Assembly (NCBI GenBank): GCA_024640565.1
Contig: JAHEET010000005.1
Coordinates: 124,001 to 188,000 of the forward strand
Direction: 5' to 3'
Source of the DNA: Flavobacteriaceae bacterium
GTDB taxonomy: Bacteria > Bacteroidota > Bacteroidia > Flavobacteriales > Flavobacteriaceae
DNA: 64,000 bases
In this document: piece by piece, positions 1 to 9,246 of the stretch
Layout: every line of letters begins with the position of its first letter
Position numbering within the stretch: the stretch's first letter is position 1
Program-made: the position numbers and the translations under genes
Notes under the pieces: generated by a model
What the model saw: the letters and a program-made list of their open reading frames with translations, nothing else
Databases searched by the model: none
What the model was told of the DNA's origin: nothing

Positions 1-574
1 TGTTGGTGACATTCTTTTTATTTTCACCAAAAGAACGATTGCCAATAATTGGATTGTCTGGATTTGTATTGATGTCTACAACAGGGGCAAAATTAATATG
101 AATCCCCAATCTTTTGCAGTGTGCTCCAACTCGTTGGCCAAATTGCTCAATGAATGAATTCTCTTGAATGGCCCCTAATGTCATGTTCCAAGGATAGCGA
201 AACGTGTTTTTTAAACGCATATCCAACCCCCATTCACCATCGATACCAATGAGTAAAGGTACTTTGGATAAGGCTTGGTATTTATTGGTTAAAACAGCTT
301 GTTTTTTGGGAGTTCCTTGCATGAAAATTAAATTCCCTACATGGTACTTGCGAATCAATTCTGAAATAAAGTCTTCGTGTTTTTGATCCAGGTTTGAATA
401 GGCTTGCACCATAAACAACTGCCCTATTTTCTGATCAACCGTCATTGTAGTCATCAAGCTATCTACCCAAATTTGTTGGGCTTTAAAATCGACTGCTCTA
501 AGCGGGGCAACACTTTGAGCACACAGGTTTGAGACTACCGCAATACAAAATACGAAAAGCAGCTTATTTTTCAT
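1..574 (-). CDS. Glycoside hydrolase family 3 (beta-N-acetylhexosaminidase-like), partial, N-terminal part
   Basis: Reverse translation gives ...RYPWNMTLGAIQE..GQRVGAHCKRLGIHINFAPVVDINTNPDNPIIGNRSFGENKKNVTN, a typical GH3 signature; open at window edge. Confidence 0.85.
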   Translation of the reverse strand, partial: MKNKLLFVFCIAVVSNLCAQSVAPLRAVDFKAQQIWVDSLMTTMTVDQKIGQLFMVQAYSNLDQKHEDFISELIRKYHVGNLIFMQGTPKKQAVLTNKYQALSKVPLLIGIDGEWGLDMRLKNTFRYPWNMTLGAIQENSFIEQFGQRVGAHCKRLGIHINFAPVVDINTNPDNPIIGNRSFGENKKNVTN

Positions 575-593
575 GTGGGTATTCATTCAATAT

Positions 594-1079
594 TTAAACC
601 AAAAAACGTTTGTGCCAGCTTTTACTTGCGGCAACTTCCCAGTGGTTTTCAAAATCTTCTTTTGTAGCAATCATATTGTTAAAAACAATGGTTGATGCGG
701 TTATTTTTTTGGCTTTGGCATAACGCTGAAAAATAGGCAATTTCACAATATTAATGGTTTCATTGTCTTTAAAACTTATGTTCATTTTGTCCATTAAATC
801 CAATTTTAATTCGGCTTGTAGGCCTTGTACAAATCGAACAGAACTATCGATGGAACAGCCAGAAACATTGTTAAAACTTTCATCAACTGCCAATACCAAA
901 AACTGGTTGTATTTAATCGTAAAAGATCCTTTTAAATCGTCTCCATGGCGCGTCCATTGATTGATAAATGCTTCTGCTTTTTCTGAAATGAATTCGACTT
1001 CTTTAGCCGTAAATTCTCGATCGGATTGGTAGATCCAAACACGTGAATTGTTGGGTAGGTTTTTATAATGGGTAAACAT
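594..1079 (-). CDS. Conserved hypothetical protein (161 aa)
   Basis: Intact ORF in the same orientation as neighbours; resembles short flavobacterial conserved proteins. Confidence 0.7.
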   Translation of the reverse strand: MFTHYKNLPNNSRVWIYQSDREFTAKEVEFISEKAEAFINQWTRHGDDLKGSFTIKYNQFLVLAVDESFNNVSGCSIDSSVRFVQGLQAELKLDLMDKMNISFKDNETINIVKLPIFQRYAKAKKITASTIVFNNMIATKEDFENHWEVAASKSWHKRFLV

Positions 1080-1094
1080 GTTGAATGTTTTAAA

Positions 1095-1922
1095 TTATCT
1101 TAAATTAAACTTTTGTTGCAAAGCTTGTAATTTTTCAGCCTCCGATAGACGCTCCTTGGGAGCTTCCATGCTTTCTTTAATTTCTCGCAATACTTTTTTT
1201 GTATACAAGGGAAAATCTGCTTGCTGCATCCAGTTATGATATCCTGGATTTTCTCTTAATACAGCTTCCACAGTTCGTCCTTTGTATTTTCCAAATGAAA
1301 AGATAGGTTCTCCTTCTTCATTCCTTAGTATAAAACCTGCAAAATCGGCTCTTTTCCCATGTGATGAATAGGCACTTAATGCTTCTACAGAGTTCTCAAT
1401 ATCATCATATTTTTCTAATTGCGCTAATAAAATTTCATAGGTTGCATTGGTGTCTGCTTCTGCACCATGGGCACCTTCCAAGACTTTACCACAATAAAAT
1501 TGATACCCTGCCCCCAAGGTTCTTTGCTCTTTTTTATGAAAAATAACTTGCACATCAATGGCCTTCCTATCTTTCATATTAAAATCAATTCCGGCGCGCA
1601 TAAGCTCTTCTGCTAGTAACGGAATATCGAATCTATTTGAATTGAATCCCGCTAAATCACAGCCGGCAATCATGTTGTCAATTTCTGGAGCTAGCTCTTT
1701 AAAAGTAGGTTCCGTAACCACTTGCTCATTGGTGATTTTATGAACTGCAGTTGCTGCTGCTGGAATTTCTACTTCTGGATTTACCAACCAGGTTTTACTT
1801 ACTTTATTTCCGTTTGGAAAGACTTTTAGAATTGAAATCTCTACAACTCGATCTGTTGCAATATTGACTCCGGTAGTTTCTAAGTCAAAAAATACTATGG
1901 GTTTGGTTAAGTTTAGGTGCAT
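1095..1922 (-). CDS. 3'-5' exonuclease, DNA polymerase III epsilon-like (DEDD/DnaQ fold)
   Basis: FFDLETTGVN...VHKITNEQV...GFNSNRFDIPLL...HGAEADTNAT exonuclease motifs. Confidence 0.9.
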   Translation of the reverse strand: MHLNLTKPIVFFDLETTGVNIATDRVVEISILKVFPNGNKVSKTWLVNPEVEIPAAATAVHKITNEQVVTEPTFKELAPEIDNMIAGCDLAGFNSNRFDIPLLAEELMRAGIDFNMKDRKAIDVQVIFHKKEQRTLGAGYQFYCGKVLEGAHGAEADTNATYEILLAQLEKYDDIENSVEALSAYSSHGKRADFAGFILRNEEGEPIFSFGKYKGRTVEAVLRENPGYHNWMQQADFPLYTKKVLREIKESMEAPKERLSEAEKLQALQQKFNLR

Positions 1923-2198
1923 CTTTTATTTTTTTGCGCTTTTTTTTTATAAGAAATCGGGTATTTCCTAAATTCTGTTATAGAAAATAAGTAAGCATAA
2001 AGATATGAAAAATAGTGGTTTTGAGCATGAAAAGAAATCCCATCTGTAAAACTAATTGCTGGGCACGACTTTCCTTAAAATCGAAAAAATACGTTGATGG
2101 CTACTCAGAAAACAGAAAGGAGTTCAAGCGGCCCACTTTTTTTTGAAAACCCACTATTTTAGGGGCTTACAATGCTCTTCAAAAAAAGGAGGTATTCC

Positions 2199-3377
2199 TT
2201 AATATTCAAAAACTCCATACGGACTTTTGATGGTCAATTTTTTTGTCTCAGCAGCAGCCACGCTCCCTACTATTTGGGCATTTACATTATAGGATTTGGA
2301 AATAGCTATAATCGCGTCTGCAACTTCTGGTGCAACATAAATTTCCATCCGGTGTCCACAATTAAAAACTTGATACATTTCTTTCCAATCGGTATTGGAC
2401 TGTTCTTGTATCAATTTAAATAAAGGGGGCACTGGAAATAGGTTGTCTTTTACAATATGCAATTGTTCTACAAAATGTAAAATTTTAGTTTGCGCACCTC
2501 CTGAACAGTGCACCATGCCATGAATTGTTTTGGAATCGAATTTGGATAAAATTTCTTTAATAATTGGAGCATAGGTTCTTGTTGGCGACAAAACTAGTTT
2601 TCCTGCATCTATTGGCGAATTTACAACAGCATCTGTTAATTTAGTGTTTCCAGAATAGACCAAGTCTTTGGGAACTGCCGCATCAAAACTTTCCGGATAT
2701 TTATCGGCAAGGTAATTGTGAAAAACATCGTGTCGAGCAGAGGTTAAACCGTTAGACCCCATACCGCCATTGTAGGCTGTTTCATATGTCGCTTGTCCAA
2801 AAGATTCCAATCCAACAATGACATCGCCGGGTTGAATATTGGCATTGTCTATTACCTCCGAACGTTTCATTCTTGCTGTTACGGTAGAATCTACAATTAT
2901 GGTTCGCACCAAATCGCCAACATCTGCCGTTTCTCCTCCAGTTGAGTGGATGGTGACACCAAAGTTTTTTAAATCTGCTATTAACGCTTCTGTTCCGTTA
3001 ATAATTGCCGACAAAACTTCTCCTGGAATTTTACTTTTGTTACGACCAATGGTCGAGGACAACATAATATTGTCTGTTGCTCCAACACATAATAAATCGT
3101 CAATATTCATGATCAATGCATCTTGTGCGATGCCTTTCCATACAGAAATATCACCAGTTTCTTTCCAATACATGTAGGCCAAAGAAGATTTTGTTCCAGC
3201 GCCATCTGCATGCATTATCAAACAATAATCTTCATCGTTTGTTAAATAATCGGGAACAATTTTACAAAATGCTTTTGGAAACAATCCTTTATCGATGTTC
3301 TTAATAGCATTGTGTACATCTTCTTTCGATGCAGAAACGCCTCTTTGTGCGTATCTTTTGGAAATTTCTTGACTCAT
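2199..3377 (-). CDS. purM: Phosphoribosylformylglycinamidine cyclo-ligase (AIR synthase)
   Basis: 392 aa; HADGAGTKSSLAYMYWKETGD, STGGETADVGDLVRT, MVHCSGGAQTKIL AIR-synthase motifs. Confidence 0.88.
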   Translation of the reverse strand: MSQEISKRYAQRGVSASKEDVHNAIKNIDKGLFPKAFCKIVPDYLTNDEDYCLIMHADGAGTKSSLAYMYWKETGDISVWKGIAQDALIMNIDDLLCVGATDNIMLSSTIGRNKSKIPGEVLSAIINGTEALIADLKNFGVTIHSTGGETADVGDLVRTIIVDSTVTARMKRSEVIDNANIQPGDVIVGLESFGQATYETAYNGGMGSNGLTSARHDVFHNYLADKYPESFDAAVPKDLVYSGNTKLTDAVVNSPIDAGKLVLSPTRTYAPIIKEILSKFDSKTIHGMVHCSGGAQTKILHFVEQLHIVKDNLFPVPPLFKLIQEQSNTDWKEMYQVFNCGHRMEIYVAPEVADAIIAISKSYNVNAQIVGSVAAAETKKLTIKSPYGVFEY

Positions 3378-3445
3378 GGTATGGATTGTGTTGTTGTTGC
3401 AAATTTAGTCTTTTGATTAAAAAAAGCTACAATTTGGGAATGATT

Positions 3446-5629
3446 TTATCTGGTAAAAAGCAATTCTCTGTATTTTGTTAAAGGCCATAAATTATCATCC
3501 ACCATGGTTTCCAACTTATCACAATGATATCGTATTTCTTCGAAAAAAGGTTTTACTTGATTGCAATACAACTCGGCAGATTTTAATCCGCTATGCCTGT
3601 TGGCATTTTTACGTTCTTGGGTCATTTTATTTACCAAAGCATTGATTTCGGTAATATGGTTTGAAATGACCATAATTAACTCTATTTGCTCTTTGGCAAT
3701 GTTTTTGAAATTCTCACCGAAGATTTCCTTTAAATTCTTAGTGTTTTCCAACAGCGTATTCTGATAAATAATCGCAGTGGGCACTACATGATTTCTAGAA
3801 ATATCTGCCAACACTCTGCTTTCTATTTGTATTTTCTTAGTGTATGCTTCGAGCTCAATTTCATAACGCGCTTCTATTTCTACTTTGCTCATCACCTCCA
3901 TGTCTTCGTACAAGTCAATCACGGCTTTTGATGTTTTGACTTTCAATGCTGCTGGCGTAGTTTTGTTATTACTTAATCCGAGTTTTTTAGCTTCTTTTTC
4001 CCAAGCATCTCCATAACCATCCCCTTCAAATCGAATCTTTTTGGAAGCTTTGATGTATTCTCTTAAAACGTTGAAGACAGCTTCGTCTTTTTTCAGGTTT
4101 TTGACCTCAATTAATTGGTCTACCTCAATTTTAAATTCTTTTAATTGTTGAGCAACGATTGTATTTAGCACAGTCATTGGAGTCGCACAATTGGACCATG
4201 AGCCTACCGCTCTAAACTCAAATTTATTTCCTGTAAAAGCAAATGGAGAGGTTCTGTTTCTGTCGGTATTGTCTAATAAAATCTCAGGAATTTTACCAAT
4301 AATATTTAATTTTAAATCTGTTTTTTCTTGGGGTGATAACTTCCCTTTGGTGACATTTTCTAATTCATCCAACACTGCAGATAACTGACTTCCTATAAAC
4401 ACCGACATAATTGCTGGTGGTGCTTCGTTAGCTCCTAGGCGGTAATCATTGCTAGCAGATGCAATGGAAGCTCTAAGTAACTCTTGATTTTTAGAAACCG
4501 CTTTTATCGTGTTCACAAAAAATGTTAGGAACTGCAAGTTTTTCATAGGTGTTTTTCCAGGACTTAACAAATTGACCCCCTTGTCTGAGCACAAGGACCA
4601 ATTGTTATGTTTTCCTGAGCCGTTAATTCCTTTGAAAGGCTTTTCATGAAACAGTACTTTAAAATGATGACGCTTAGAGACTTTCTCCATCACATCCATC
4701 AACAAGGAGTTATGGTCTACGGCCAAATTGGCCTCTTCAAAAATAGGTGCCAATTCAAACTGATTGGGGGCTACTTCATTGTGTCTTGTTTTTACAGGAA
4801 TCCCCAACAACATGCATTCTTGTTCTAAGTCTTGCATAAAACTCATTGCCCGTGCCGGAATGGTTCCAAAATAATGATCATCTAATTGTTGCCCCTTGGC
4901 TGGAGAATGCCCTAAAAGGGTTCTACCAGTCAATAAAATATCGGGTCTTGACAATGCCAAAGCCTCGTCAATTAAAAAATATTCTTGCTCCCATCCTAGA
5001 GTTGCATTTACTTTTGAGACATTCTTATCAAAATATCTACACACTGCAGTAGCCGCTGTATCAACAGCTTGCAAGGCTCTCAATAAAGGCGTTTTATTGT
5101 CCAATGCTTCTCCTGTGTAGGAAACAAAAATAGTTGGAATACACAAAGTGGTTTCATAAACAAATGCTGGAGATGTTGGATCCCAAGCAGTGTATCCTCT
5201 TGCTTCAAAAGTATTTCTAATGCCTCCGTTTGGAAAACTAGAAGCATCGGGCTCCTGTTGTACCAGTTGCTCACCATCAAATTTTTCTACGGGTAATCCG
5301 CCGTTCACAGTATCAAAAAAAGCATCATGCTTTTCTGCGGTTGCGCCTGTCAAAGGTTGAAACCAATGCGTATAATGCGTCGCTCCTTTTGACATTGCCC
5401 AATCTTTCATACTCACGGCAACTTGATCTGCAATTTTACGATCTATTCTTTTGCCATGAACAATTGCGTCCATTACACTCTCATAGGCAGCACTGGATAG
5501 GTATTGTTGCATCGCATTTTTATTAAAAACATTGTTCCCAAACAAGGAGGATCTTTTTTCAGACGCAACAATTTTTATCGGTTTTCTATTTAAAGTTTCT
5601 TGTAAAGCATTAAATCTAATGATTGACAT
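3446..5629 (-). CDS. glnN: Glutamine synthetase type III
   Basis: 727 aa; GWEQEYFLID, NEVAPNQFELAPIFEEAN, FHEKPFKGINGSGKHNNWSL; length typical of GSIII. Confidence 0.95.
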   Translation of the reverse strand: MSIIRFNALQETLNRKPIKIVASEKRSSLFGNNVFNKNAMQQYLSSAAYESVMDAIVHGKRIDRKIADQVAVSMKDWAMSKGATHYTHWFQPLTGATAEKHDAFFDTVNGGLPVEKFDGEQLVQQEPDASSFPNGGIRNTFEARGYTAWDPTSPAFVYETTLCIPTIFVSYTGEALDNKTPLLRALQAVDTAATAVCRYFDKNVSKVNATLGWEQEYFLIDEALALSRPDILLTGRTLLGHSPAKGQQLDDHYFGTIPARAMSFMQDLEQECMLLGIPVKTRHNEVAPNQFELAPIFEEANLAVDHNSLLMDVMEKVSKRHHFKVLFHEKPFKGINGSGKHNNWSLCSDKGVNLLSPGKTPMKNLQFLTFFVNTIKAVSKNQELLRASIASASNDYRLGANEAPPAIMSVFIGSQLSAVLDELENVTKGKLSPQEKTDLKLNIIGKIPEILLDNTDRNRTSPFAFTGNKFEFRAVGSWSNCATPMTVLNTIVAQQLKEFKIEVDQLIEVKNLKKDEAVFNVLREYIKASKKIRFEGDGYGDAWEKEAKKLGLSNNKTTPAALKVKTSKAVIDLYEDMEVMSKVEIEARYEIELEAYTKKIQIESRVLADISRNHVVPTAIIYQNTLLENTKNLKEIFGENFKNIAKEQIELIMVISNHITEINALVNKMTQERKNANRHSGLKSAELYCNQVKPFFEEIRYHCDKLETMVDDNLWPLTKYRELLFTR

Positions 5630-5664
5630 ATGAGTAATTTTTGATTGAATAAAATTTAATAATA

Positions 5665-5672
5665 CAAATATA
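5665..5672 (-). promoter_or_regulatory. Putative Bacteroidota -7 promoter box for glnN
   Basis: CAAATATA on + (TATATTTG on -), about 35 nt upstream of the glnN start. Confidence 0.55.
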
Positions 5673-5799
5673 CCCTTTCAATTTTAGGGATTAAATAATT
5701 TTATCAACATTTTCACGATTTTACCCCCTATTTTTTTGATAGCTCGTCAAAAATTTTCATTTTTGCAATGTTAATATTACTCATTTATAATTCTTTACA

Positions 5800-6825
5800 A
5801 TGGCAAAAATTAAATTAGAATACATTTGGTTAGATGGTTATTATCCAACTCAGAACATGAGAAGTAAAACCAAAGTAGAAGAACATGAAAATTTTCAAGG
5901 AACGCTTGAAGAGCTCGGGAACTGGTCTTTTGATGGTTCCTCCACAAAACAAGCCTCTGGAGGTGCTTCTGACTGTTTGTTAAAACCGGTTGCAATTTAT
6001 CCAGATCCAACAAGAAGAAATGGATATTTAGTAATGACTGAAGTTTTAAACGCTGATGGTACACCACACGTTTCTAACGGAAGAGCAACGATTGAAGATG
6101 AAGACAACGATTTCTGGTTTGGTTTTGAGCAAGAATACTTTATCATGGATACCAAAACACAATTGCCTTTAGGATTCCCTATTGGTGGTTATCCAGCTCC
6201 ACAAGGAATGTACTACTGTTCTGTAGGAGGAAAAAATACACATGGTAGACTTTTAGTTGAAGAGCATGCAGATTTATGTATTGATGCTGGCCTAAACTTT
6301 GAAGGAATTAACCAAGAGGTTGCTTCTGGACAATGGGAATACCAATTGTTTGCAAAAGGTGCGAAACAAGCAGGAGACGAAATTTGGATATCTCGTTACT
6401 TATTAGACCGTTTAACAGAACAGTACGGTTACTACATCGAATACCACCCAAAACCTTTAGGCAAAGATATGGATTGGAATGGTTCTGGAATGCATGCTAA
6501 CTTTTCAAACAGCGTTTTAAGAGAGTGTGGTTCTAAAGAAACATACGAAAAAATCTGTGAAGCTTTTAGACCGGTAGTAAAAGAACACATTGAAGTGTAT
6601 GGTGAGTTTAACGACCAACGTTTAACTGGTGACCATGAAACTGCGTCTATTAACGATTTCTCATATGGAGTTTCTGACAGAGGGGCTTCAATCCGAATTC
6701 CAATTATTACCGTTGAAAAAGGATGGAAAGGTTGGTTAGAAGACAGAAGACCTGCTTCAAACGGAGATCCATATAAGATTGCTGGTAGAATTATTAAGAC
6801 TGTAAAATCAGCGAATATTAGCTAG
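5800..6825 (+). CDS. glnA: Glutamine synthetase, eukaryotic-type (GSII-like), 341 aa
   Basis: EYIWLDGYYPTQNMRSKTKV, WSFDGSSTKQA, NGSGMHANFS, TGDHETASINDFSYGVSDRGASIRIP. Confidence 0.93.
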   Translation: MAKIKLEYIWLDGYYPTQNMRSKTKVEEHENFQGTLEELGNWSFDGSSTKQASGGASDCLLKPVAIYPDPTRRNGYLVMTEVLNADGTPHVSNGRATIEDEDNDFWFGFEQEYFIMDTKTQLPLGFPIGGYPAPQGMYYCSVGGKNTHGRLLVEEHADLCIDAGLNFEGINQEVASGQWEYQLFAKGAKQAGDEIWISRYLLDRLTEQYGYYIEYHPKPLGKDMDWNGSGMHANFSNSVLRECGSKETYEKICEAFRPVVKEHIEVYGEFNDQRLTGDHETASINDFSYGVSDRGASIRIPIITVEKGWKGWLEDRRPASNGDPYKIAGRIIKTVKSANIS

Positions 6826-6843
6826 ATTTCAACATAAATACAC

Positions 6844-6874
6844 AAAAAAGGCTCGCAAATTGCGAGCCTTTTTT
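6844..6874. terminator. Intrinsic terminator (bidirectional) between the GSII-like gene and the antiporter gene
   Basis: AAAAAAGGCTCGCAAATTGCGAGCCTTTTTT. Confidence 0.9.
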
Positions 6875-6893
6875 ATGCATTCAATTATTTTTT

Positions 6894-7826
6894 TTAAAGC
6901 GTTCTGTAAATAAAAATCCCATAAAGTAACAGCAATACAAAACCGTGTTTCCAATTCAATTGAAACCTTTTTGGTAAAAGAACAAAAGGCAGTATTAAAA
7001 AAGAAACTCCCAACATCCAGAAAATATCATTGCTCAACAAACCAAGATCTGAAACTGCAACGGGAGTTACTATGGAAGTAATGCCTAAAACGGCTAAAAT
7101 GTTGAAAATATTAGACCCAATTAAGTTTCCTAGTGAGATGGCTTTCTCTTTCTTTATAACGGCAATAATGGAAGCGGACAGTTCAGGAATACTGGTTCCT
7201 ACAGAAACGACCGTAACCCCAATGACACGTTGACTCACTCCAAAATCTTCAGCCATTGATTTTGCACCTGCTACCAACAATTCCGATCCTGCCCATAGAC
7301 CTACGCCTCCGATGCCTAAATAAAATAATAGATACGGTACAGAAAGTACAGCTTCAACTTCTGGAAGATCCTCTTCAAAACTCGTCTTTTGAAAGCGCAA
7401 CAAATACACTAAAAACAACACGAGTAGACTAAACAAGATGATTCCTTCATAGCGAACAATCTGCTGATCGCCTGTTAAAAAGAAATACAACAATCCAGAT
7501 GCCAGCATCATTACTGGCCAGTCTGTCTGGTAAAAACTTTTCTGAATCTTCATGGCTCCAAACAACAGGGTAACTCCTAAAACAAAACCTAAATTTGCGA
7601 TGTTAGAACCAATTACGTTCCCTAGTGCCAAATCGGGTGCACCATTTAAAGCGGCTTTAAGGCTTACAATAAGTTCAGGGGCAGACGTGGCAAAGGAAAC
7701 CACCGTCATACCAATGACAATTTTAGAGATGTTTAGTTTTAAGGACAAAGCAACCGAAGCTTTTAACAACCAGTTCCCTCCATAAATCAACAACAACAGA
7801 CCTCCGATTATGAATAAAAAATTCAT
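6894..7826 (-). CDS. Calcium/sodium antiporter (CaCA family)
   Basis: 310 aa with duplicated GNVIGSNIANLG / GNLIGSNIFNILAV and SFATSAPELIVS / SVGTSIPELSAS alpha-repeats. Confidence 0.93.
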   Translation of the reverse strand: MNFLFIIGGLLLLIYGGNWLLKASVALSLKLNISKIVIGMTVVSFATSAPELIVSLKAALNGAPDLALGNVIGSNIANLGFVLGVTLLFGAMKIQKSFYQTDWPVMMLASGLLYFFLTGDQQIVRYEGIILFSLLVLFLVYLLRFQKTSFEEDLPEVEAVLSVPYLLFYLGIGGVGLWAGSELLVAGAKSMAEDFGVSQRVIGVTVVSVGTSIPELSASIIAVIKKEKAISLGNLIGSNIFNILAVLGITSIVTPVAVSDLGLLSNDIFWMLGVSFLILPFVLLPKRFQLNWKHGFVLLLLYGIFIYRTL

Positions 7827-8055
7827 CTATTTATTTTTTAGCGAAGATACATTTTTATCAGTTTTTAGAAAGCGAAAAGCGCAAAAGGTCTCTAAAGAGA
7901 ACAAAAGCGTTTTTTTATCCCTTAAAAGAAACACTAAAGAATTTTTTCTTTCAACCAAATAGAAAGTAAGCAATGCCTGAATAAAAAAGCAACGCGATCT
8001 CTAAATCTGACTTGTTTATTTTTTTTAGTAAATTTGACCTGCAAACAACTCCGTT

Positions 8056-8208
8056 ATGAAAAAACAAATATTTAAAGGAATCGCAAAAGTGAACAAAGTC
8101 ATTTTCCCATCCTTTACCAAAAAGCAATTAGATATTTCCAAAGCAACAAAGTTCCAATTGGCCATCATAGGTTGGAGAGCTTTTGTGACGATGAACGCAA
8201 TTGACTAA
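8056..8208 (+). CDS. Small conserved-type protein (50 aa), not in supplied ORF list
   Basis: MKKQIFKGIAKVNKVIFPSFTKKQLDISKATKFQLAIIGWRAFVTMNAID*; ends 11 nt before the next gene, same strand. Confidence 0.65.
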   Translation: MKKQIFKGIAKVNKVIFPSFTKKQLDISKATKFQLAIIGWRAFVTMNAID

Positions 8209-8219
8209 ATTTTAAAATT

Positions 8220-8450
8220 ATGACAACAGCACATATCAAAGTATTCTCAGGATCTTCAATCCTAGTAAAAGGCTTAGCAGTTCGTTTAGAAGATAGCAAT
8301 ATTGGATCTATTACAAAAGATCACATTCATTCTGGTACGCTTGCAGGCTTTGGTACCTTGGGTAGAATGGTGGAATTGTTCATCTTAAACACCGACTTGG
8401 AAAAAGCCACCGCAATTCTCGAGGCTTACAAAGAAGAAATTAATTCATAA
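8220..8450 (+). CDS. DUF2007-like putative signal-transducing protein
   Basis: 76 aa; KVFSGSSILVKGLAVRLEDSNIGS...FILNTDLEKATAILEAYKEE. Confidence 0.75.
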   Translation: MTTAHIKVFSGSSILVKGLAVRLEDSNIGSITKDHIHSGTLAGFGTLGRMVELFILNTDLEKATAILEAYKEEINS

Positions 8451-8488
8451 AAAGAGTAAAATAGCTTTTCTTATTTAAAAATTGCTCC

Positions 8489-8496
8489 TATATTTG
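8489..8496 (+). promoter_or_regulatory. Putative Bacteroidota -7 box upstream of tRNA-Arg
   Basis: TATATTTG located 12 nt 5' of the tRNA. Confidence 0.65.
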
Positions 8497-8508
8497 CACC
8501 CTCAAAAA

Positions 8509-8582
8509 GGCCATGTGGCGCAACTGAATAGCGCACTTGATTACGGCTCAAGAGGTTGCAGGTTTGAATCCTGCCATGGTCA
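8509..8582 (+). tRNA. tRNA-Arg(ACG)
   Basis: Cloverleaf: acceptor GGCCATG/CATGGTC, anticodon arm CTTGA-TTACGGC-TCAAG, T-arm GCAGG-TTTGAAT-CCTGC; CCA not encoded. Confidence 0.93.
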
Positions 8583-8585
8583 CAA

Positions 8586-8623
8586 AAAAAAGCAACTAAC
8601 TTATAATAAGTTAGTTGCTTTTT
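8586..8623. terminator. Intrinsic terminator after tRNA-Arg
   Basis: AAAAAGCAACTAACTTA TAA TAAGTTAGTTGCTTTTT. Confidence 0.88.
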
Positions 8624-8682
8624 AATTAGGTGTAAAATGAACACTAATTGCATCTGGAACATCGGATAACACCGTTACTTCC

Positions 8683-8955
8683 TTACTCTAAATACCTTCT
8701 GAGGGCAACTCTGTGCTCTGGAATTGATTTGTCGTAGTTTTCAACCACCGTTTCTATAATTTTGGGTTTGAGTTTGCCAATTTCATGGCGACCTCCATAC
8801 CGGGATACAAAAAGTGTGTAACTGTCTTCTTTTTTTTCAAAAATTAAATAGTGGGTATTGTTCAGTTCGGTGTAGGCAATTTGATTGCCCGAAAAAACAT
8901 CCGATTCGTCTTTAAAAAATGCTGAAAACTGATAATATTTAAAAATATTTTCCAT
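8683..8955 (-). CDS. Hypothetical protein (90 aa)
   Basis: Intact ORF 2 nt from clpS on the same strand. Confidence 0.65.
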   Translation of the reverse strand: MENIFKYYQFSAFFKDESDVFSGNQIAYTELNNTHYLIFEKKEDSYTLFVSRYGGRHEIGKLKPKIIETVVENYDKSIPEHRVALRRYLE

Positions 8956-8957
8956 GT

Positions 8958-9242
8958 TTAAATTAATTCAGCAGACAAGCCTAATTGTAATAGTTTTGAG
9001 CATTTTGGTTCTAGCTCTCTAAATTCACCTGATTTTACGGTGCATTTTCCTTTGTAATGCACCAAATATGCACATTGCTCTGCTTGCTCTACCGTATGAT
9101 CACAAACAGCAACTAAAGAATCGATAACAAAATCGAAGGTATTTACATCATCATTGTGCAAAACAATTTCATGCTGAAATACTTCTTGTTCAAGGGTATC
9201 GACTTCTTCTTGTTTTTTTTCTTTGGTGCTCATCATCCTCAC
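8958..9242 (-). CDS. clpS: ATP-dependent Clp protease adaptor ClpS
   Basis: IVLHNDDVNTFDFVIDSLVAVCDHTVEQAEQCAYLVHYKGKCTVKSG. Confidence 0.93.
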   Translation of the reverse strand: MRMMSTKEKKQEEVDTLEQEVFQHEIVLHNDDVNTFDFVIDSLVAVCDHTVEQAEQCAYLVHYKGKCTVKSGEFRELEPKCSKLLQLGLSAELI

Positions 9243-9246
9243 AAAA

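Noticed and set aside
1985-2170. Intergenic stretch between the exonuclease gene and purM as a small ORF (MKRNPICKTNCWARLSLKSKKYVDGYSENRKEF...) or ncRNA
   Set aside because: No conserved motif, promoter or clear secondary structure that I could defend.
2839-3177. 112-aa + strand ORF inside purM
   Set aside because: Antisense shadow ORF of a strongly supported coding gene; no independent motif.
8471-8662. 63-aa ORF on - strand over tRNA-Arg
   Set aside because: Antisense translation of the tRNA and its terminator (HGRIQTCNLLSRNQVRYSVAPHGL artefact).
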